Shown here: piece after piece, positions 25,408 to 33,972 of the stretch
Numbering within the stretch: position 1 is the stretch's first letter
Layout of the letters: every line of letters begins with the position of its first letter
Source: Peribacillus frigoritolerans
Lineage (GTDB): Bacteria > Bacillota > Bacilli > Bacillales > DSM-1321
Assembly: GCF_001636405.1 (NCBI RefSeq)
Contig: NZ_KV440950.1
Span: forward strand, 2,255,712-2,319,711
DNA: 64,000 bases
Direction of reading: 5' to 3'
The notes under the pieces: generated by a model
The model's input: only the letters and a program-made list of their open reading frames with translations
Database searches by the model: none
Told to the model about the DNA's origin: nothing
Translations under genes and position numbers: made by a program

Positions 25408-25896
25408 TTGGGGAATACATTGGTAAAATCTCAGCTTGAGGATGTAAAGGGCTTTTTGGAAACGACAGTGGCTCAACTGGAAGAATTTATAAATGAGACG
25501 ACCTATTCTAAGCTGCAAGAAGAAAAAAGCGGGGATGAAACCTATTATAAAGGAATCCTTTCAAGTTTAAGAAGAATGCTTGTAAGTTGTGAAGAAGGCT
25601 TGGAGGCTTGCCAAATCGTTCTGAAAAATGATGTTTTCAATAAAGCTGCAGCTGAAAAGACGCTTTATAGAGTTTATCATCAATGTATCGAAGAATACTT
25701 TTCCCCAAAATCAGATCGGTGGTTTGAGGACAGCAGATCTGCCTATACAGGAAAAAACTCGATTAAATTTCACCAAAGTGTACCTGACAGCATAATATCC
25801 ATCCTGAAGGCCGTGGAAAGTGGATTCCAGACCATGCGTGAAGAATTGGAGTTTTATGAAACGGATTACCGGACGAAAATGTTGCAGTCAAGATAA
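25408..25896 (+). CDS. ypuI: YpuI (DUF3907)
   Basis: A 162-residue soluble, largely helical protein of the DUF3907 family, unknown function. Landmarks are LEDVKGFLETTVAQLEEF, YRVYHQCIEEYFSPKSDRWF and YTGKNSIKFH. TTG 25408, 7 bases after GAGGAGGG, is preferred; upstream in-frame codons overlap the preceding gene. Its place after scpB and before dacB is conserved in B. subtilis, although here about 4 kb of redox genes separates it from dacB. A strong terminator follows. Confidence 0.8.
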   Translation: MGNTLVKSQLEDVKGFLETTVAQLEEFINETTYSKLQEEKSGDETYYKGILSSLRRMLVSCEEGLEACQIVLKNDVFNKAAAEKTLYRVYHQCIEEYFSPKSDRWFEDSRSAYTGKNSIKFHQSVPDSIISILKAVESGFQTMREELEFYETDYRTKMLQSR

Positions 25897-25899
25897 TGA

Positions 25900-25933
25900 A
25901 ACAGCAAGGCTTAATAAGCCTTGCTGTTTTTTT
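25900..25933 (+). terminator. Terminator of ypuI
   Basis: Stem AACAGCAAGGCTT/AAGCCTTGCTGTT (25900-25928) running into T9. Confidence 0.9.
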
Positions 25934-26017
25934 TTAGCTATAAATGGAATCTCCGCTTAATCGATACATAAAATACTTTGATGATTTATGTGCATGGGAA
26001 TAGGGGGAGGTTGCAAG

Positions 26018-26893
26018 ATGTCTGAGGTAAGAGATTATGCTAAAGAGGTAAGTGATTGGGTTGATGGGGTGATGGAATATCTTGAGAAGATCGATATCAC
26101 CGATTCGCCGTTGCTGTCAAATATTGAACGGCTTTCCGGGTTGGCAAAGAATATGGATGAGGAAGAAATGGATTATGAGGATATGGTCCTGATTGAAGAA
26201 GAGATGGCTCGGGTCTACGAGGAAATTGAAGAACTCGCTAGAGAATTCAATATACAGGAAAGGCAATCAGTGCCGATTGGGAAGCATACGCTACCGCCGT
26301 TACCTTATGCCTATGAAGCGTTGGAGCCGACGATCTCAAGGGAAATCATGTATCTGCACCATGATAAGCATCATCAAGCATATGTCGATGGTCTGAATAA
26401 AGCGGAAATGATGATGAAAAAAGCGAGAGAATCGAATGATTTTTCCTTGTTGAAACATTGGGAAAAGGAAGCAGCCTTTCATGGATCGGGCCATTATCTC
26501 CATACGCTGTTCTGGGAAGTGATGATTCCGGGAGGGGGCGGACAGCCAAGGGGGGATTTACTTAAACAGATTGAGAAGGATTTTGGAAGCTTTGCAGCTT
26601 TTAAAAGTCATTTTAGTGAGGCTGCCAAACAAGTAGAAGGTGTTGGCTGGGCGATATTAGTCTGGTCTCCGCGTGCGCGGCGGCTAGAAATACTTCAATC
26701 GGAATTGCACATGGTTTTGACCCAGTGGGATACGATCCCAATCCTTGTTCTTGATGTATGGGAACATGCTTATTACCTGCAATATAAAAATAATCGGGCA
26801 GGCTATGTGGACAAATGGTGGGACGTTGTAAACTGGCCGAAAATAGCCGTAAGGTTCACCGAAGCGAAAAAGCTTATTTGGAAAAAGCAATAA
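26018..26893 (+). CDS. sodF: Superoxide dismutase (Fe/Mn type) with N-terminal extension
   Basis: A 291-residue Fe/Mn-family superoxide dismutase like B. subtilis SodF. Residues 1-90 form an acidic, probably coiled extension (MDEEEMDYEDMVLIEEEMAR) absent from ordinary SODs of about 205 residues. The SOD domain follows: LPPLPYAYEALEP, metal ligands in YLHHDKHHQAYV, GHYLHTLFWE and LDVWEHAYYLQYKN. At the usual Gln-146 position an ELHMV motif suggests His, as in some cambialistic enzymes; that alignment was done by eye. GGGGGAGGT precedes the ATG. It removes superoxide; the H2O2 produced would feed the downstream AhpC. No PerR box was seen before it. Confidence 0.85.
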   Translation: MSEVRDYAKEVSDWVDGVMEYLEKIDITDSPLLSNIERLSGLAKNMDEEEMDYEDMVLIEEEMARVYEEIEELAREFNIQERQSVPIGKHTLPPLPYAYEALEPTISREIMYLHHDKHHQAYVDGLNKAEMMMKKARESNDFSLLKHWEKEAAFHGSGHYLHTLFWEVMIPGGGGQPRGDLLKQIEKDFGSFAAFKSHFSEAAKQVEGVGWAILVWSPRARRLEILQSELHMVLTQWDTIPILVLDVWEHAYYLQYKNNRAGYVDKWWDVVNWPKIAVRFTEAKKLIWKKQ

Positions 26894-26937
26894 CTGATAA
26901 AATATAGAAATGTCTTTGGAGAACCAATTACAACTAA

Positions 26938-26964
26938 ACGGGCCGTCAAGGTTCGTTTTTTTTT
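26938..26964 (+). terminator. Terminator of sodF
   Basis: ACGGGCC/GGTTCGT stem with two G-U pairs, followed by T9. The rest of 26965-27260 is very AT-rich and no gene is seen. Confidence 0.65.
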
Positions 26965-27265
26965 GATTGAAATTTCGAAACAAGAATTTTTTAGGGGAAA
27001 TATGGGAAAGATATGAAGGAGACCTGAAAAATTTTATTAGAAAGCTACTTATGATTCTCATTTGGATATTATAATTAGATTGAAAAGGAGAGGAAATCAT
27101 CTCACGAAATAATGAGCATGTGTCTTATTTGTATCCTAGAAATAATATTGGAAATGTGTTGAAAATGCTAATTTAAAGTACTAAGGGATTTTAAAAATAA
27201 TTAATTTATATTAATATAAAAACTGTGACCAATTTGTGAACTTAAAAATTATTAAGGTATATTTA

Positions 27266-27296
27266 TTGACTAGTTTCTATTTAATAATTATTATAA
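27266..27296 (+). promoter_or_regulatory. ahpC promoter with PerR box
   Basis: TTGACT (27266-27271), a 17-base spacer and TATTAT (27289-27294). TAATAATTATTATAA (27282-27296) matches the PerR box consensus TTATAATNATTATAA at 14 of 15 positions and overlaps the -10, as expected for peroxide-derepressed repression. Confidence 0.8.
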
Positions 27297-27336
27297 ACAG
27301 GAGCAGATAAAAAAATAGCTATTGGAGGAATTTATT

Positions 27337-27900
27337 ATGTCATTGATCAATAAACAAGTTGAAGATTTTAAAGTACAAGCTTACCATGCAGGAGAATTCA
27401 AAGAAGTTACACTTGAAGATGTTAAAGGGAAATGGGCAGTATTCTTTTTCTACCCAGCTGACTTCTCTTTCGTATGTCCAACTGAATTAGCCGATCTTCA
27501 AGATAACTATGAAACATTCAAGGAAATTGGTTGTGAAGTTTACTCAGTTTCAACAGATACTCATTTCAGCCACAAAGGATGGGCTGATGCTACAGATACA
27601 ATCGGTAAAATCCAATATCCAATGTTAGCTGACCCAGCAAACGTTTTATCCCGTCAATTCGGTGTATTGATCGAAGAAGATGGATTGGCTTTACGTGGAA
27701 CTTTCATTGTAAATCCAGAAGGACAAATTAAAGCATACGAAGTCAATGATTTAGGAATTGGCCGTAATGCCGAAGAACTTGTAAGAAAAGTTCAAGCTGC
27801 ACAATTCGTAGCGGAACATGGAGATAAAGTTTGCCCTGCAAAATGGACTCCAGGTGAAGATACTCTTGAACCAAGCCTAGACCTTGTAGGTAAACTTTAA
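27337..27900 (+). CDS. ahpC: Alkyl hydroperoxide reductase peroxiredoxin AhpC
   Basis: A 187-residue typical 2-Cys peroxiredoxin that reduces H2O2, organic hydroperoxides and peroxynitrite. Peroxidatic Cys47 in FSFVCPTE and resolving Cys166 in KVCPAKW are present. TGGAGGAATTTATT precedes ATG 27337. Codon use is strongly biased toward preferred codons, unlike its neighbours, which fits a highly expressed protein. A PerR box overlaps its promoter. Electrons would come from the AhpF-like reductase encoded 178 bases downstream, although a terminator separates the two. Confidence 0.95.
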   Translation: MSLINKQVEDFKVQAYHAGEFKEVTLEDVKGKWAVFFFYPADFSFVCPTELADLQDNYETFKEIGCEVYSVSTDTHFSHKGWADATDTIGKIQYPMLADPANVLSRQFGVLIEEDGLALRGTFIVNPEGQIKAYEVNDLGIGRNAEELVRKVQAAQFVAEHGDKVCPAKWTPGEDTLEPSLDLVGKL

Positions 27901-27989
27901 TTTTTAATGGGAGGGTCCATTTCTACAGGTAATGGACATACCCAGCATTGATTACGATTACTGGACAAATCGTCCGACATGATACAATG

Positions 27990-28028
27990 ACAAAAGGCAC
28001 TTACCTAAAATAAGTGCCTTTTGTTTTT
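27990..28028 (+). terminator. Terminator between ahpC and the reductase gene
   Basis: Stem ACAAAAGGCACTTA/TAAGTGCCTTTTGT (27990-28024) followed by TTTTT. Read-through or a weak promoter (a TATAAT-like stretch near 28050) must serve the next gene. Confidence 0.85.
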
Positions 28029-28078
28029 CAAAATAATCAGTTTAGCACGTTATAATCATTCAGCAAGGAGCACAAAAG

Positions 28079-29725
28079 ATGAAAAAAATATATGATTTAT
28101 TAATTATTGGCGGCGGTCCTGCAGGCCTCTCAGCCGGTGTTTATGCAGGAAGAGCGAAGCTAAAGACGATAATTCTTGAAAAAGGCACTGGCGGCGGTCA
28201 AGCTACAACTACTTCGGAAATAGCCAATTATCCTGGTATCCGTCATATATCGGGTCCTAGGTTAGTTGAAGAAATGAAGCTTCAAAACGAAGATTTTGGC
28301 GTTGAGTTCGCCAAAGCTGATGTAACGGGTGTGGATTTCTCCGGTGAGGTGAAAGTGGTTAAAACCCTTGGCGGGGACTACCATGCACGCGCCGTCATCA
28401 TTGCAACGGGTGCTTCACCAAGAACGCTAGGATTTCCAGGTGAAGAGGAATTCACTGGCCGCGGTGTAGCTTATTGTTCAACATGTGATGGTGAATTCTT
28501 TGAAGGGTTGGAAGTTTTCGTTATCGGCGCAGGATATGCAGCCGCTGAAGAAGCGATATTCCTGACACGTTTTGCTACAAAAGTCACAATCATCGCCCGT
28601 GAATCAAGCTTCTCGTGTGCCCCGTCCATTGTTGATAAAGTAATGGCAAATGATAAGATTGAAGTGAAATTCAATACGGAAATCCTTGGGGTTCATGGAG
28701 ACGGGATGATTCAAAGTGCACGTTTCATCAATAACGTTACCAAAGAAGAATTTGAATATAAGGCGAAGGAAGAAGACAATACATTTGGCGTATTCGTTTT
28801 CATAGGTTACGAACCGAAAACAGAGATATTCAAGGGCCATATCGAAATGGATGATGCTGGTTACATTTTAACCGATGATGATATGAAGACTAATGTGAAT
28901 GGTGTCTATGCGGCGGGCGACCTAAGGCCAAAATCCTTGCGCCAGATTATCACAGCTGTATCCGATGGAGCGATTGCAGCAACGGATGCCGGCAAATATA
29001 TTGAGGAAGAAAAAGATCGCCTGGGAATCAAGGATGAACCTGAAGTTGAAAAACCGGCGAAAAAAGAACAGGCAGCTGTCCCAGCAGGCAAGAGCGCTTT
29101 ATTAAGTGATGCGTTACGTGGCCAATTAAAGGGAATCTTCGGCAAGATGGAGAGCGACGTTACTATGGTGTCCATTGTCGATGACAGTTTGCCAAAATCA
29201 GTCGAATTGCGAGACTTCCTGTTGGATGTTGCGGAATTAGGAGATAAGCTTCATCTTGAGTTATACAACAAAGGGGAAAATGCGGAAATCGAAGAAAAAA
29301 TCAATGCGGATAAGTTCCCTGTCGTTGCCCTCTTAAATTCAAATGGTGAATACAGTGGCGTCAAGTTCCACGGTGTACCAGGCGGCCATGAGTTGAATTC
29401 CTTCATTTTGGCCATCTATAACCTGGCTGGACCTGGTCAAGCATTGGATTCAGCGGTATTGAATTCAATTAAGGGAATCAGTAAAAAAGCGAACATTAAG
29501 GTCATGGTTTCATTGGCATGTCACTACTGTCCAGACGTTGTTGTGGGTGCACAGCGCATAGCGATTGAAAACCCTAACGTTGAAGCTGAAATGGTCGATA
29601 TAAGCAATTTCCAGGAAATCAAGAAGAAATATAAAGTCATGAGTGTGCCGGCCATGATCATCAATGATGAACAAGTGGTATTCGGAGCTAAGAAAATTGA
29701 TGAAATCGCTGCACTATTAGTATAA
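28079..29725 (+). CDS. AhpF-type peroxiredoxin reductase with permuted domain order
   Basis: A 548-residue flavoprotein. Residues 1-310 are a thioredoxin-reductase-like module: FAD motif IIGGGPAGLSAG (9-20), redox pair Cys133/Cys136 (YCSTCDG), second nucleotide motif VIGAGYAAAEEA (148-159) and YAAGDLR (278-283). After a Lys/Pro/Ala-rich linker (315-340), residues 345-548 match the N-terminal tandem thioredoxin-fold domain of E. coli AhpF (FHGVPGGHELNSFILAIYNL, then Cys481/Cys484 in SLACHYCPDVV, MSVPAMIIND). In canonical AhpF that domain comes first, so this is a circular permutation. Its position after ahpC supports a role as AhpC reductase. AGCAAGGAGC precedes the ATG. Confidence 0.85.
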   Translation: MKKIYDLLIIGGGPAGLSAGVYAGRAKLKTIILEKGTGGGQATTTSEIANYPGIRHISGPRLVEEMKLQNEDFGVEFAKADVTGVDFSGEVKVVKTLGGDYHARAVIIATGASPRTLGFPGEEEFTGRGVAYCSTCDGEFFEGLEVFVIGAGYAAAEEAIFLTRFATKVTIIARESSFSCAPSIVDKVMANDKIEVKFNTEILGVHGDGMIQSARFINNVTKEEFEYKAKEEDNTFGVFVFIGYEPKTEIFKGHIEMDDAGYILTDDDMKTNVNGVYAAGDLRPKSLRQIITAVSDGAIAATDAGKYIEEEKDRLGIKDEPEVEKPAKKEQAAVPAGKSALLSDALRGQLKGIFGKMESDVTMVSIVDDSLPKSVELRDFLLDVAELGDKLHLELYNKGENAEIEEKINADKFPVVALLNSNGEYSGVKFHGVPGGHELNSFILAIYNLAGPGQALDSAVLNSIKGISKKANIKVMVSLACHYCPDVVVGAQRIAIENPNVEAEMVDISNFQEIKKKYKVMSVPAMIINDEQVVFGAKKIDEIAALLV

Positions 29726-29734
29726 TAGAACACT

Positions 29735-29766
29735 AAATCGATAGGAGTCCCTATCGATTTTTTTTA
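29735..29766 (+). terminator. Terminator of the reductase gene
   Basis: Stem AAATCGATAGG/CCTATCGATTT (29735-29760) running into TTTTTTTT. Confidence 0.9.
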
Positions 29767-29818
29767 TGGGAATTCTCCCTTGAAAACAGTGGATATCATG
29801 AAGGTTTAGATTCTTTTA

Positions 29819-29847
29819 TTCATAACCCTTGTCCCTTTGCATAAACT
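29819..29847 (+). promoter_or_regulatory. Candidate SigE promoter of dacB
   Basis: TTCATAAC (29819-29826), a 13-base spacer and CATAAACT (29840-29847) resemble a SigE promoter. The dacB-spmA-spmB operon is SigE-dependent in B. subtilis. Confidence 0.55.
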
Positions 29848-29882
29848 TGTACAAAAACAAGTAAAGAGACGAGGGGGCACTC

Positions 29883-31043
29883 ATGCGTTTTCTATATAAA
29901 GGGTTATCGAGTATGTGTATCGTCATTCTCCTGTTGTCTTTCATGGCACCTGTACAAAGCGCCAATGCAAATGTATCCGTAAGTGCCCATAGCGCGATTT
30001 TAATGGATGAGGATAGCGGAAGGGTCATTTATGAAGTGAATGCTCATGAAAAGAATCGCATAGCAAGCATTACGAAAATAATGACGGCCATCTTGGCTAT
30101 TGAATCGGGACAGATGGATGAGACAGTGAAGGTGAGCAGCAATGCCTTCGGGACGGAGGGATCTTCCCTTTACTTAAAAGTAGGAGAAAAAATTAAGCTC
30201 GAAGATTTGGTATATGGCTTGATGCTTCGTTCAGGTAATGATGCAGCAGTGGCAATCAGCGAAAAGGTTGGCGGAAGCCTGGATGGATTCGTCTGGATGA
30301 TGAATCAAAAGGCTGAAGAAATAGGGATGAAAAATACCCACTTTTCAAATCCACATGGTTTGGATAATACGAAGAACCATTATTCAACCGCCTATGATAT
30401 GGCCATTCTCACTCGTTATGCCATGCAAAATGAAACGTATGCGAAGATTGCCGGCACAAAGGAACACAGGGCACCTAATTCCACAGAACAATGGGATTAT
30501 GTATGGAAGAACAAAAATCGCCTACTTACACAATTATATGAGTATTGCACAGGGGGGAAAACAGGGTATACGAAACTAGCAAAACGTACCTTGGTCACGA
30601 CGGCAACAAAAAACGAGCATGACCTGATTGCTGTGACATTGAATGGTCCGGATGATTGGAATGATCATATTCACATGTACGAATCCGCCTTTAAGGATTA
30701 TAAGCCAACAGAAATTTTACCCGCAGGCATGGTGGAAAACATGGAAAATAAAATATATAAAGGACATGTCTATATTAAAAATGATTTTTCATACCCACTG
30801 ACAAACGAAGAGAGAGAATTGGTCAAAGTGAAAATGAAATTGTTGAAGCCCCAGAAGGCTTGGGATGATAAAAGGAAAATCCCGGAGGTTGTCGGCAGAG
30901 CATCCATCTATCTTGATGGGAAGAAAATAGGAACTCGGTCAATTTTTTATGGGGAAGCAAAAGAAAGCTTCAAGCAACAATCATTCCAATCTTCATGGGC
31001 TGAAGTATTTGAAGCGGTATTGGGAATCGGACGCAATGGTTAA
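29883..31043 (+). CDS. dacB: D-alanyl-D-alanine carboxypeptidase DacB (PBP5*)
   Basis: A 386-residue sporulation carboxypeptidase that trims cortex stem peptides. It has a signal peptide (1-29, QSANA), SxxK at Ser62-Lys65 (SITK), SGN at 117-119 and a KTG box in TGGKTGYTK. GAGGGGGC precedes the ATG. It heads dacB-spmA-spmB and overlaps spmA by 8 bases. A SigE-like promoter lies upstream. DacB acts in the mother cell, whereas DacF (10368-11534) is the forespore counterpart. Confidence 0.93.
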   Translation: MRFLYKGLSSMCIVILLLSFMAPVQSANANVSVSAHSAILMDEDSGRVIYEVNAHEKNRIASITKIMTAILAIESGQMDETVKVSSNAFGTEGSSLYLKVGEKIKLEDLVYGLMLRSGNDAAVAISEKVGGSLDGFVWMMNQKAEEIGMKNTHFSNPHGLDNTKNHYSTAYDMAILTRYAMQNETYAKIAGTKEHRAPNSTEQWDYVWKNKNRLLTQLYEYCTGGKTGYTKLAKRTLVTTATKNEHDLIAVTLNGPDDWNDHIHMYESAFKDYKPTEILPAGMVENMENKIYKGHVYIKNDFSYPLTNEERELVKVKMKLLKPQKAWDDKRKIPEVVGRASIYLDGKKIGTRSIFYGEAKESFKQQSFQSSWAEVFEAVLGIGRNG

Positions 31044-31629
31044 TTACATTTGGGTCGGGATGTTCGTGATCGGTATCGTCTTTGGCATGGTTAATGGAAC
31101 GATGGATCAGGTGAATGAAGCTCTATTTGTCAGCGCAAAGGAAGCGGTCACCCTTTGCCTGGGACTGATGAGCATACTTGTCTTTTGGCTGGGTTTGATG
31201 AAAATAGCGGAGGAATCGGGGCTGTTAGATAAACTATCCAACTTGTTCAAGCCGTTCATGAGATGGCTATTCCCTGAAGTGCCTCCTAATCATCCCGCTA
31301 TGGGGTATATACTTTCCAATATGATGGCAAACACATTCGGGTTGGGGAATGCAGCTACGCCTCTTGGTATAAAAGCCATGGAACAGCTTAAGAAACTAAA
31401 TGGAGGAAAAGCAACGGTCAGCCGTTCGATGGTCACTTTTTTAGCAATCAATACCTCAAGCGTAACGTTGATTCCAACTACTGTCATTGCGATCCGCATG
31501 AACTACGATGCCCACTCCCCGACGGACATCGTATTTCCGACCATAATAGCAACGGCCATTTCTGCGGTTGGAGGAATCGCGATAGATCGATATTTTTATT
31601 ACAGGAGAAAGAGGAGCGGGAGGGAATAG
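31036..31629 (+). CDS. spmA: Spore maturation protein A
   Basis: A 197-residue membrane protein with a nucleoside-recognition (gate) domain: MVNYIWVGMFVIGIVFGMVNG, EAVTLCLGLMSILVFWLGLM, ANTFGLGNAATPLGIKAME and INTSSVTLIPTTVIAIR. SpmA and SpmB together are needed for spore-core dehydration in B. subtilis. ATG 31036 overlaps the dacB end with no strong ribosome-binding site, suggesting translational coupling. The longer in-frame extension lies inside dacB and is rejected. Confidence 0.92.
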   Translation: MVNYIWVGMFVIGIVFGMVNGTMDQVNEALFVSAKEAVTLCLGLMSILVFWLGLMKIAEESGLLDKLSNLFKPFMRWLFPEVPPNHPAMGYILSNMMANTFGLGNAATPLGIKAMEQLKKLNGGKATVSRSMVTFLAINTSSVTLIPTTVIAIRMNYDAHSPTDIVFPTIIATAISAVGGIAIDRYFYYRRKRSGRE

Positions 31630-31630
31630 G

Positions 31631-32170
31631 ATGTTGCACTGGATGACTACCATTTCAATTTGGATGATACCTGTTTTGATCCTCGGAATATTACTGTATG
31701 GCACATTGAAAAGAGTTCCCACCTATGAGACCTTCGTTGAGGGGGGGAAAGAAGGAATCAACATGTCCTTTTCCCTCATCCCTTTCCTGGTGGGGATGCT
31801 TGTGGCAATTTCGGTATTTAGGGCATCAGGGGCCTTGGATTTCATTGTACAATCACTAAATCCCTTGCTTTCCCTTCTTCATTTTCCATCTGAGGTTTTA
31901 CCCCTCGCGATTATTAGACCAATATCCGGAACAGCAGCTTTAGGAATCACCAGCGACCTGATATCGGTTTATGGACCGGATTCCTTTGTTGGCCGCTTGG
32001 CTGCCACGATTCAGGGGAGTACGGATACCACCTTCTATGTATTGACCGTTTATTTTGGAGCCGTCGGAATCAAAAAAATGGGTGATGCCCTTAAGGTCGG
32101 CCTTTTGGCAGACTTGATCGGAATCATAGCTGCCGTTATTGTCGTCACACTGGTTTTCGGAATGAATTAA
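31631..32170 (+). CDS. spmB: Spore maturation protein B
   Basis: A 179-residue membrane protein with a nucleoside-recognition domain and about five hydrophobic segments. ETFVEGGKEGINMSFSLIP, IIRPISGTAALG and QGSTDTTFYVLTVYFGAVG are family signatures. Partner of SpmA in spore dehydration. GGGAGGGAATAGG sits at the end of spmA, two bases before the ATG region. Last gene of the operon. Confidence 0.92.
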   Translation: MLHWMTTISIWMIPVLILGILLYGTLKRVPTYETFVEGGKEGINMSFSLIPFLVGMLVAISVFRASGALDFIVQSLNPLLSLLHFPSEVLPLAIIRPISGTAALGITSDLISVYGPDSFVGRLAATIQGSTDTTFYVLTVYFGAVGIKKMGDALKVGLLADLIGIIAAVIVVTLVFGMN

Positions 32171-32178
32171 AATGTAGG

Positions 32179-32207
32179 GAAATGGACGATTCCATTTCTT
32201 TTTTTTT
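32179..32207 (+). terminator. Terminator of dacB-spmA-spmB
   Basis: Stem GAAATGGA/TCCATTTC followed by T9. In 32208-32473 I see only AT-rich sequence and a possible rluB promoter (TAGACA, 16 bases, TATACT ending about 32458). Confidence 0.8.
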
Positions 32208-32473
32208 GTCTTTTTTCTTAAAAGCAGCCCTCCATTATTAAGGTGTATTCAAACTTTCATCAAAAGAAACATTTTTTTGTATGGAAAAATAAGCTATGTT
32301 ACACTCATTATGGAAACCAACCCATTTAACCGTCCCATTATTGGTGTAATAATAAAAGAAAAGCTCTTAATCGCGAAAAACCTTTTGTTTTTGCCTCTCA
32401 ATATGTAATAATTGTATGATTGTGTATGTATAGACAATAACAAACGAATGATTATACTATGGGGTGAAGATAG

Positions 32474-33214
32474 ATGGAACGATTACAAAAGGTGATAGCA
32501 CATGCTGGACTGGCTTCCCGCCGTAAAGCAGAAGAGTTGATTTTAGAAGGTAAGGTAAAAGTGAACGGCAAAGTAGTGAAGGAATTAGGTGTGAAAGTGG
32601 GGCCTAATGATAAGGTTGAGGTTAATGAAGTCCCGCTTGAAAAAGAAGCTCCGGTTTATTTCCTATTCTATAAACCGCGCGGCGTCATTTCGGCCGTTTC
32701 TGATGATAAGAACAGAAAAGTCGTAACGGACTTTTTCCCTTACATCAATGAACGAATTTATCCAGTTGGCCGCTTGGATTACGATACTTCGGGCTTGTTG
32801 ATTTTAACCAATGACGGGGAATTTGCAAACACATTAATGCATCCGAAGCATGAAGTGGATAAAGTGTATGTGGCAAAAGTGAAAGGGATGCCTTTGCGTG
32901 AAAGCTTGAAAAAGCTGGATAAGGGAATCAAGTTGGAGGATGGCAAGACTGCTCCGGCCAAGACAAGGGTATTGTCTACCGACAAGAAAAAGGAAACGGC
33001 CATAGTTGAAATCACAATACATGAAGGCAGGAATAGGCAAGTCCGCCGGATGTTCGAAGCAATTGGCCATCCCGTCATTAAATTGAAGAGGGAGCAATAT
33101 GGTTTCTTGACCTTGGATGGTTTAACTGCAGGGGATTCCCGGGAGCTGACTCCACATGAAGTTAAATTAATGCGGACTTTAGCAACGACCGAGCCTAAAC
33201 AGCGGAGAATGTAA
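32474..33214 (+). CDS. rluB: 23S rRNA pseudouridine synthase RluB
   Basis: A 246-residue RsuA/RluB-type pseudouridine synthase. The N-terminal S4 RNA-binding domain (MERLQKVIAHAGLASRRKAE) is followed by the catalytic domain with Asp102 in PVGRLDYDTSGLLILTNDG and the C-terminal EGRNRQVRRMFEAIGHPV. It modifies a uridine in 23S rRNA helix 89 near the peptidyl-transferase centre in characterised relatives. GGGGTGAAGAT precedes the ATG. It lies upstream of resA, as in B. subtilis (ypuL). Confidence 0.92.
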   Translation: MERLQKVIAHAGLASRRKAEELILEGKVKVNGKVVKELGVKVGPNDKVEVNEVPLEKEAPVYFLFYKPRGVISAVSDDKNRKVVTDFFPYINERIYPVGRLDYDTSGLLILTNDGEFANTLMHPKHEVDKVYVAKVKGMPLRESLKKLDKGIKLEDGKTAPAKTRVLSTDKKKETAIVEITIHEGRNRQVRRMFEAIGHPVIKLKREQYGFLTLDGLTAGDSRELTPHEVKLMRTLATTEPKQRRM

Positions 33215-33423
33215 GCTAGTATTTTTCCCGTATTGATAGGTTGAAACCACTACCCCATTCTTCCCCTGGAAGAAATGGGTGGTGGAAAACAACCTGTAAA
33301 TACCTTTTCCTTCATGAATCGGGAAAGAATGTCACAAAACCTTCAGAAATGTAAATATAAAGGACATGGCGTTAAATGGTATAATGGTATGGTTAAATTT
33401 AGTGTGGCCTTAGGAGGATCTCT

Positions 33424-33954
33424 ATGGATAAAAAGAAGCGACGCCTCATTAGCAGAACCATCATTCTCCTGCTTTTAGGTGCAGCTTTAGTGTTTGCCCT
33501 TTATACGAACTTCACTAAAGATAAGAATGAAAGCCTGAGAAAAGGATCCGAAGCACCCAATTTCGTCTTGACTGATATGGAAGGTAAAGAGCATAAACTT
33601 TCAGATTACAAGGGAAAAGGCGTCTTCCTGAATTTTTGGGGTACATATTGCAAGCCGTGTGAATATGAAATGCCTTATATGGAAAATCAATATAAAAACT
33701 TTAAAGACCAGGGCGTTGAGATATTGGCCGTTAACGTCGGGGAATCTGACTATGCTGTCAATAATTTCATTACAAAGCATGACCTTACATTTCCTGTCAT
33801 GATCGATAAAGGTAGGGAAGTGGAAAATGCTTACCGCGTGGATATATTGCCTGTCTCCTTTTTGGTTGATAAAGAGGGGAAAGTGATAGATATCATCACC
33901 GGAGCTTTGACAGAAGAGAGCATCCAAAAGCATATGGAGAGAATTAAACCATAA
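33424..33954 (+). CDS. resA: Thiol-disulfide oxidoreductase ResA
   Basis: A 176-residue membrane-anchored thioredoxin-fold protein that reduces the haem-binding cysteines of apocytochrome c outside the membrane. Basic N-terminus plus anchor helix (11-29), active site Cys76-Lys-Pro-Cys79 followed by Glu80 (TYCKPCE), cis-Pro in DILPVSFLVD. The B. subtilis protein has CEPC. TTAGGAGGAT precedes the ATG. A TATAAT at 33380-33385 with a TGG extension but a poor -35 suggests activator-dependent expression (ResD in B. subtilis). First gene of resABC. Confidence 0.93.
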   Translation: MDKKKRRLISRTIILLLLGAALVFALYTNFTKDKNESLRKGSEAPNFVLTDMEGKEHKLSDYKGKGVFLNFWGTYCKPCEYEMPYMENQYKNFKDQGVEILAVNVGESDYAVNNFITKHDLTFPVMIDKGREVENAYRVDILPVSFLVDKEGKVIDIITGALTEESIQKHMERIKP

Positions 33955-33972
33955 TATTGGGGAGTTTTTGAC

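Noticed and set aside
26684-27100. Minus-strand open frame overlapping the end of sodF
   Set aside because: It is antisense to sodF and its terminator, with no ribosome-binding site.
33275-33478. Open frame between rluB and resA
   Set aside because: It overlaps the resA promoter region and start in another frame and has no credible start signal.
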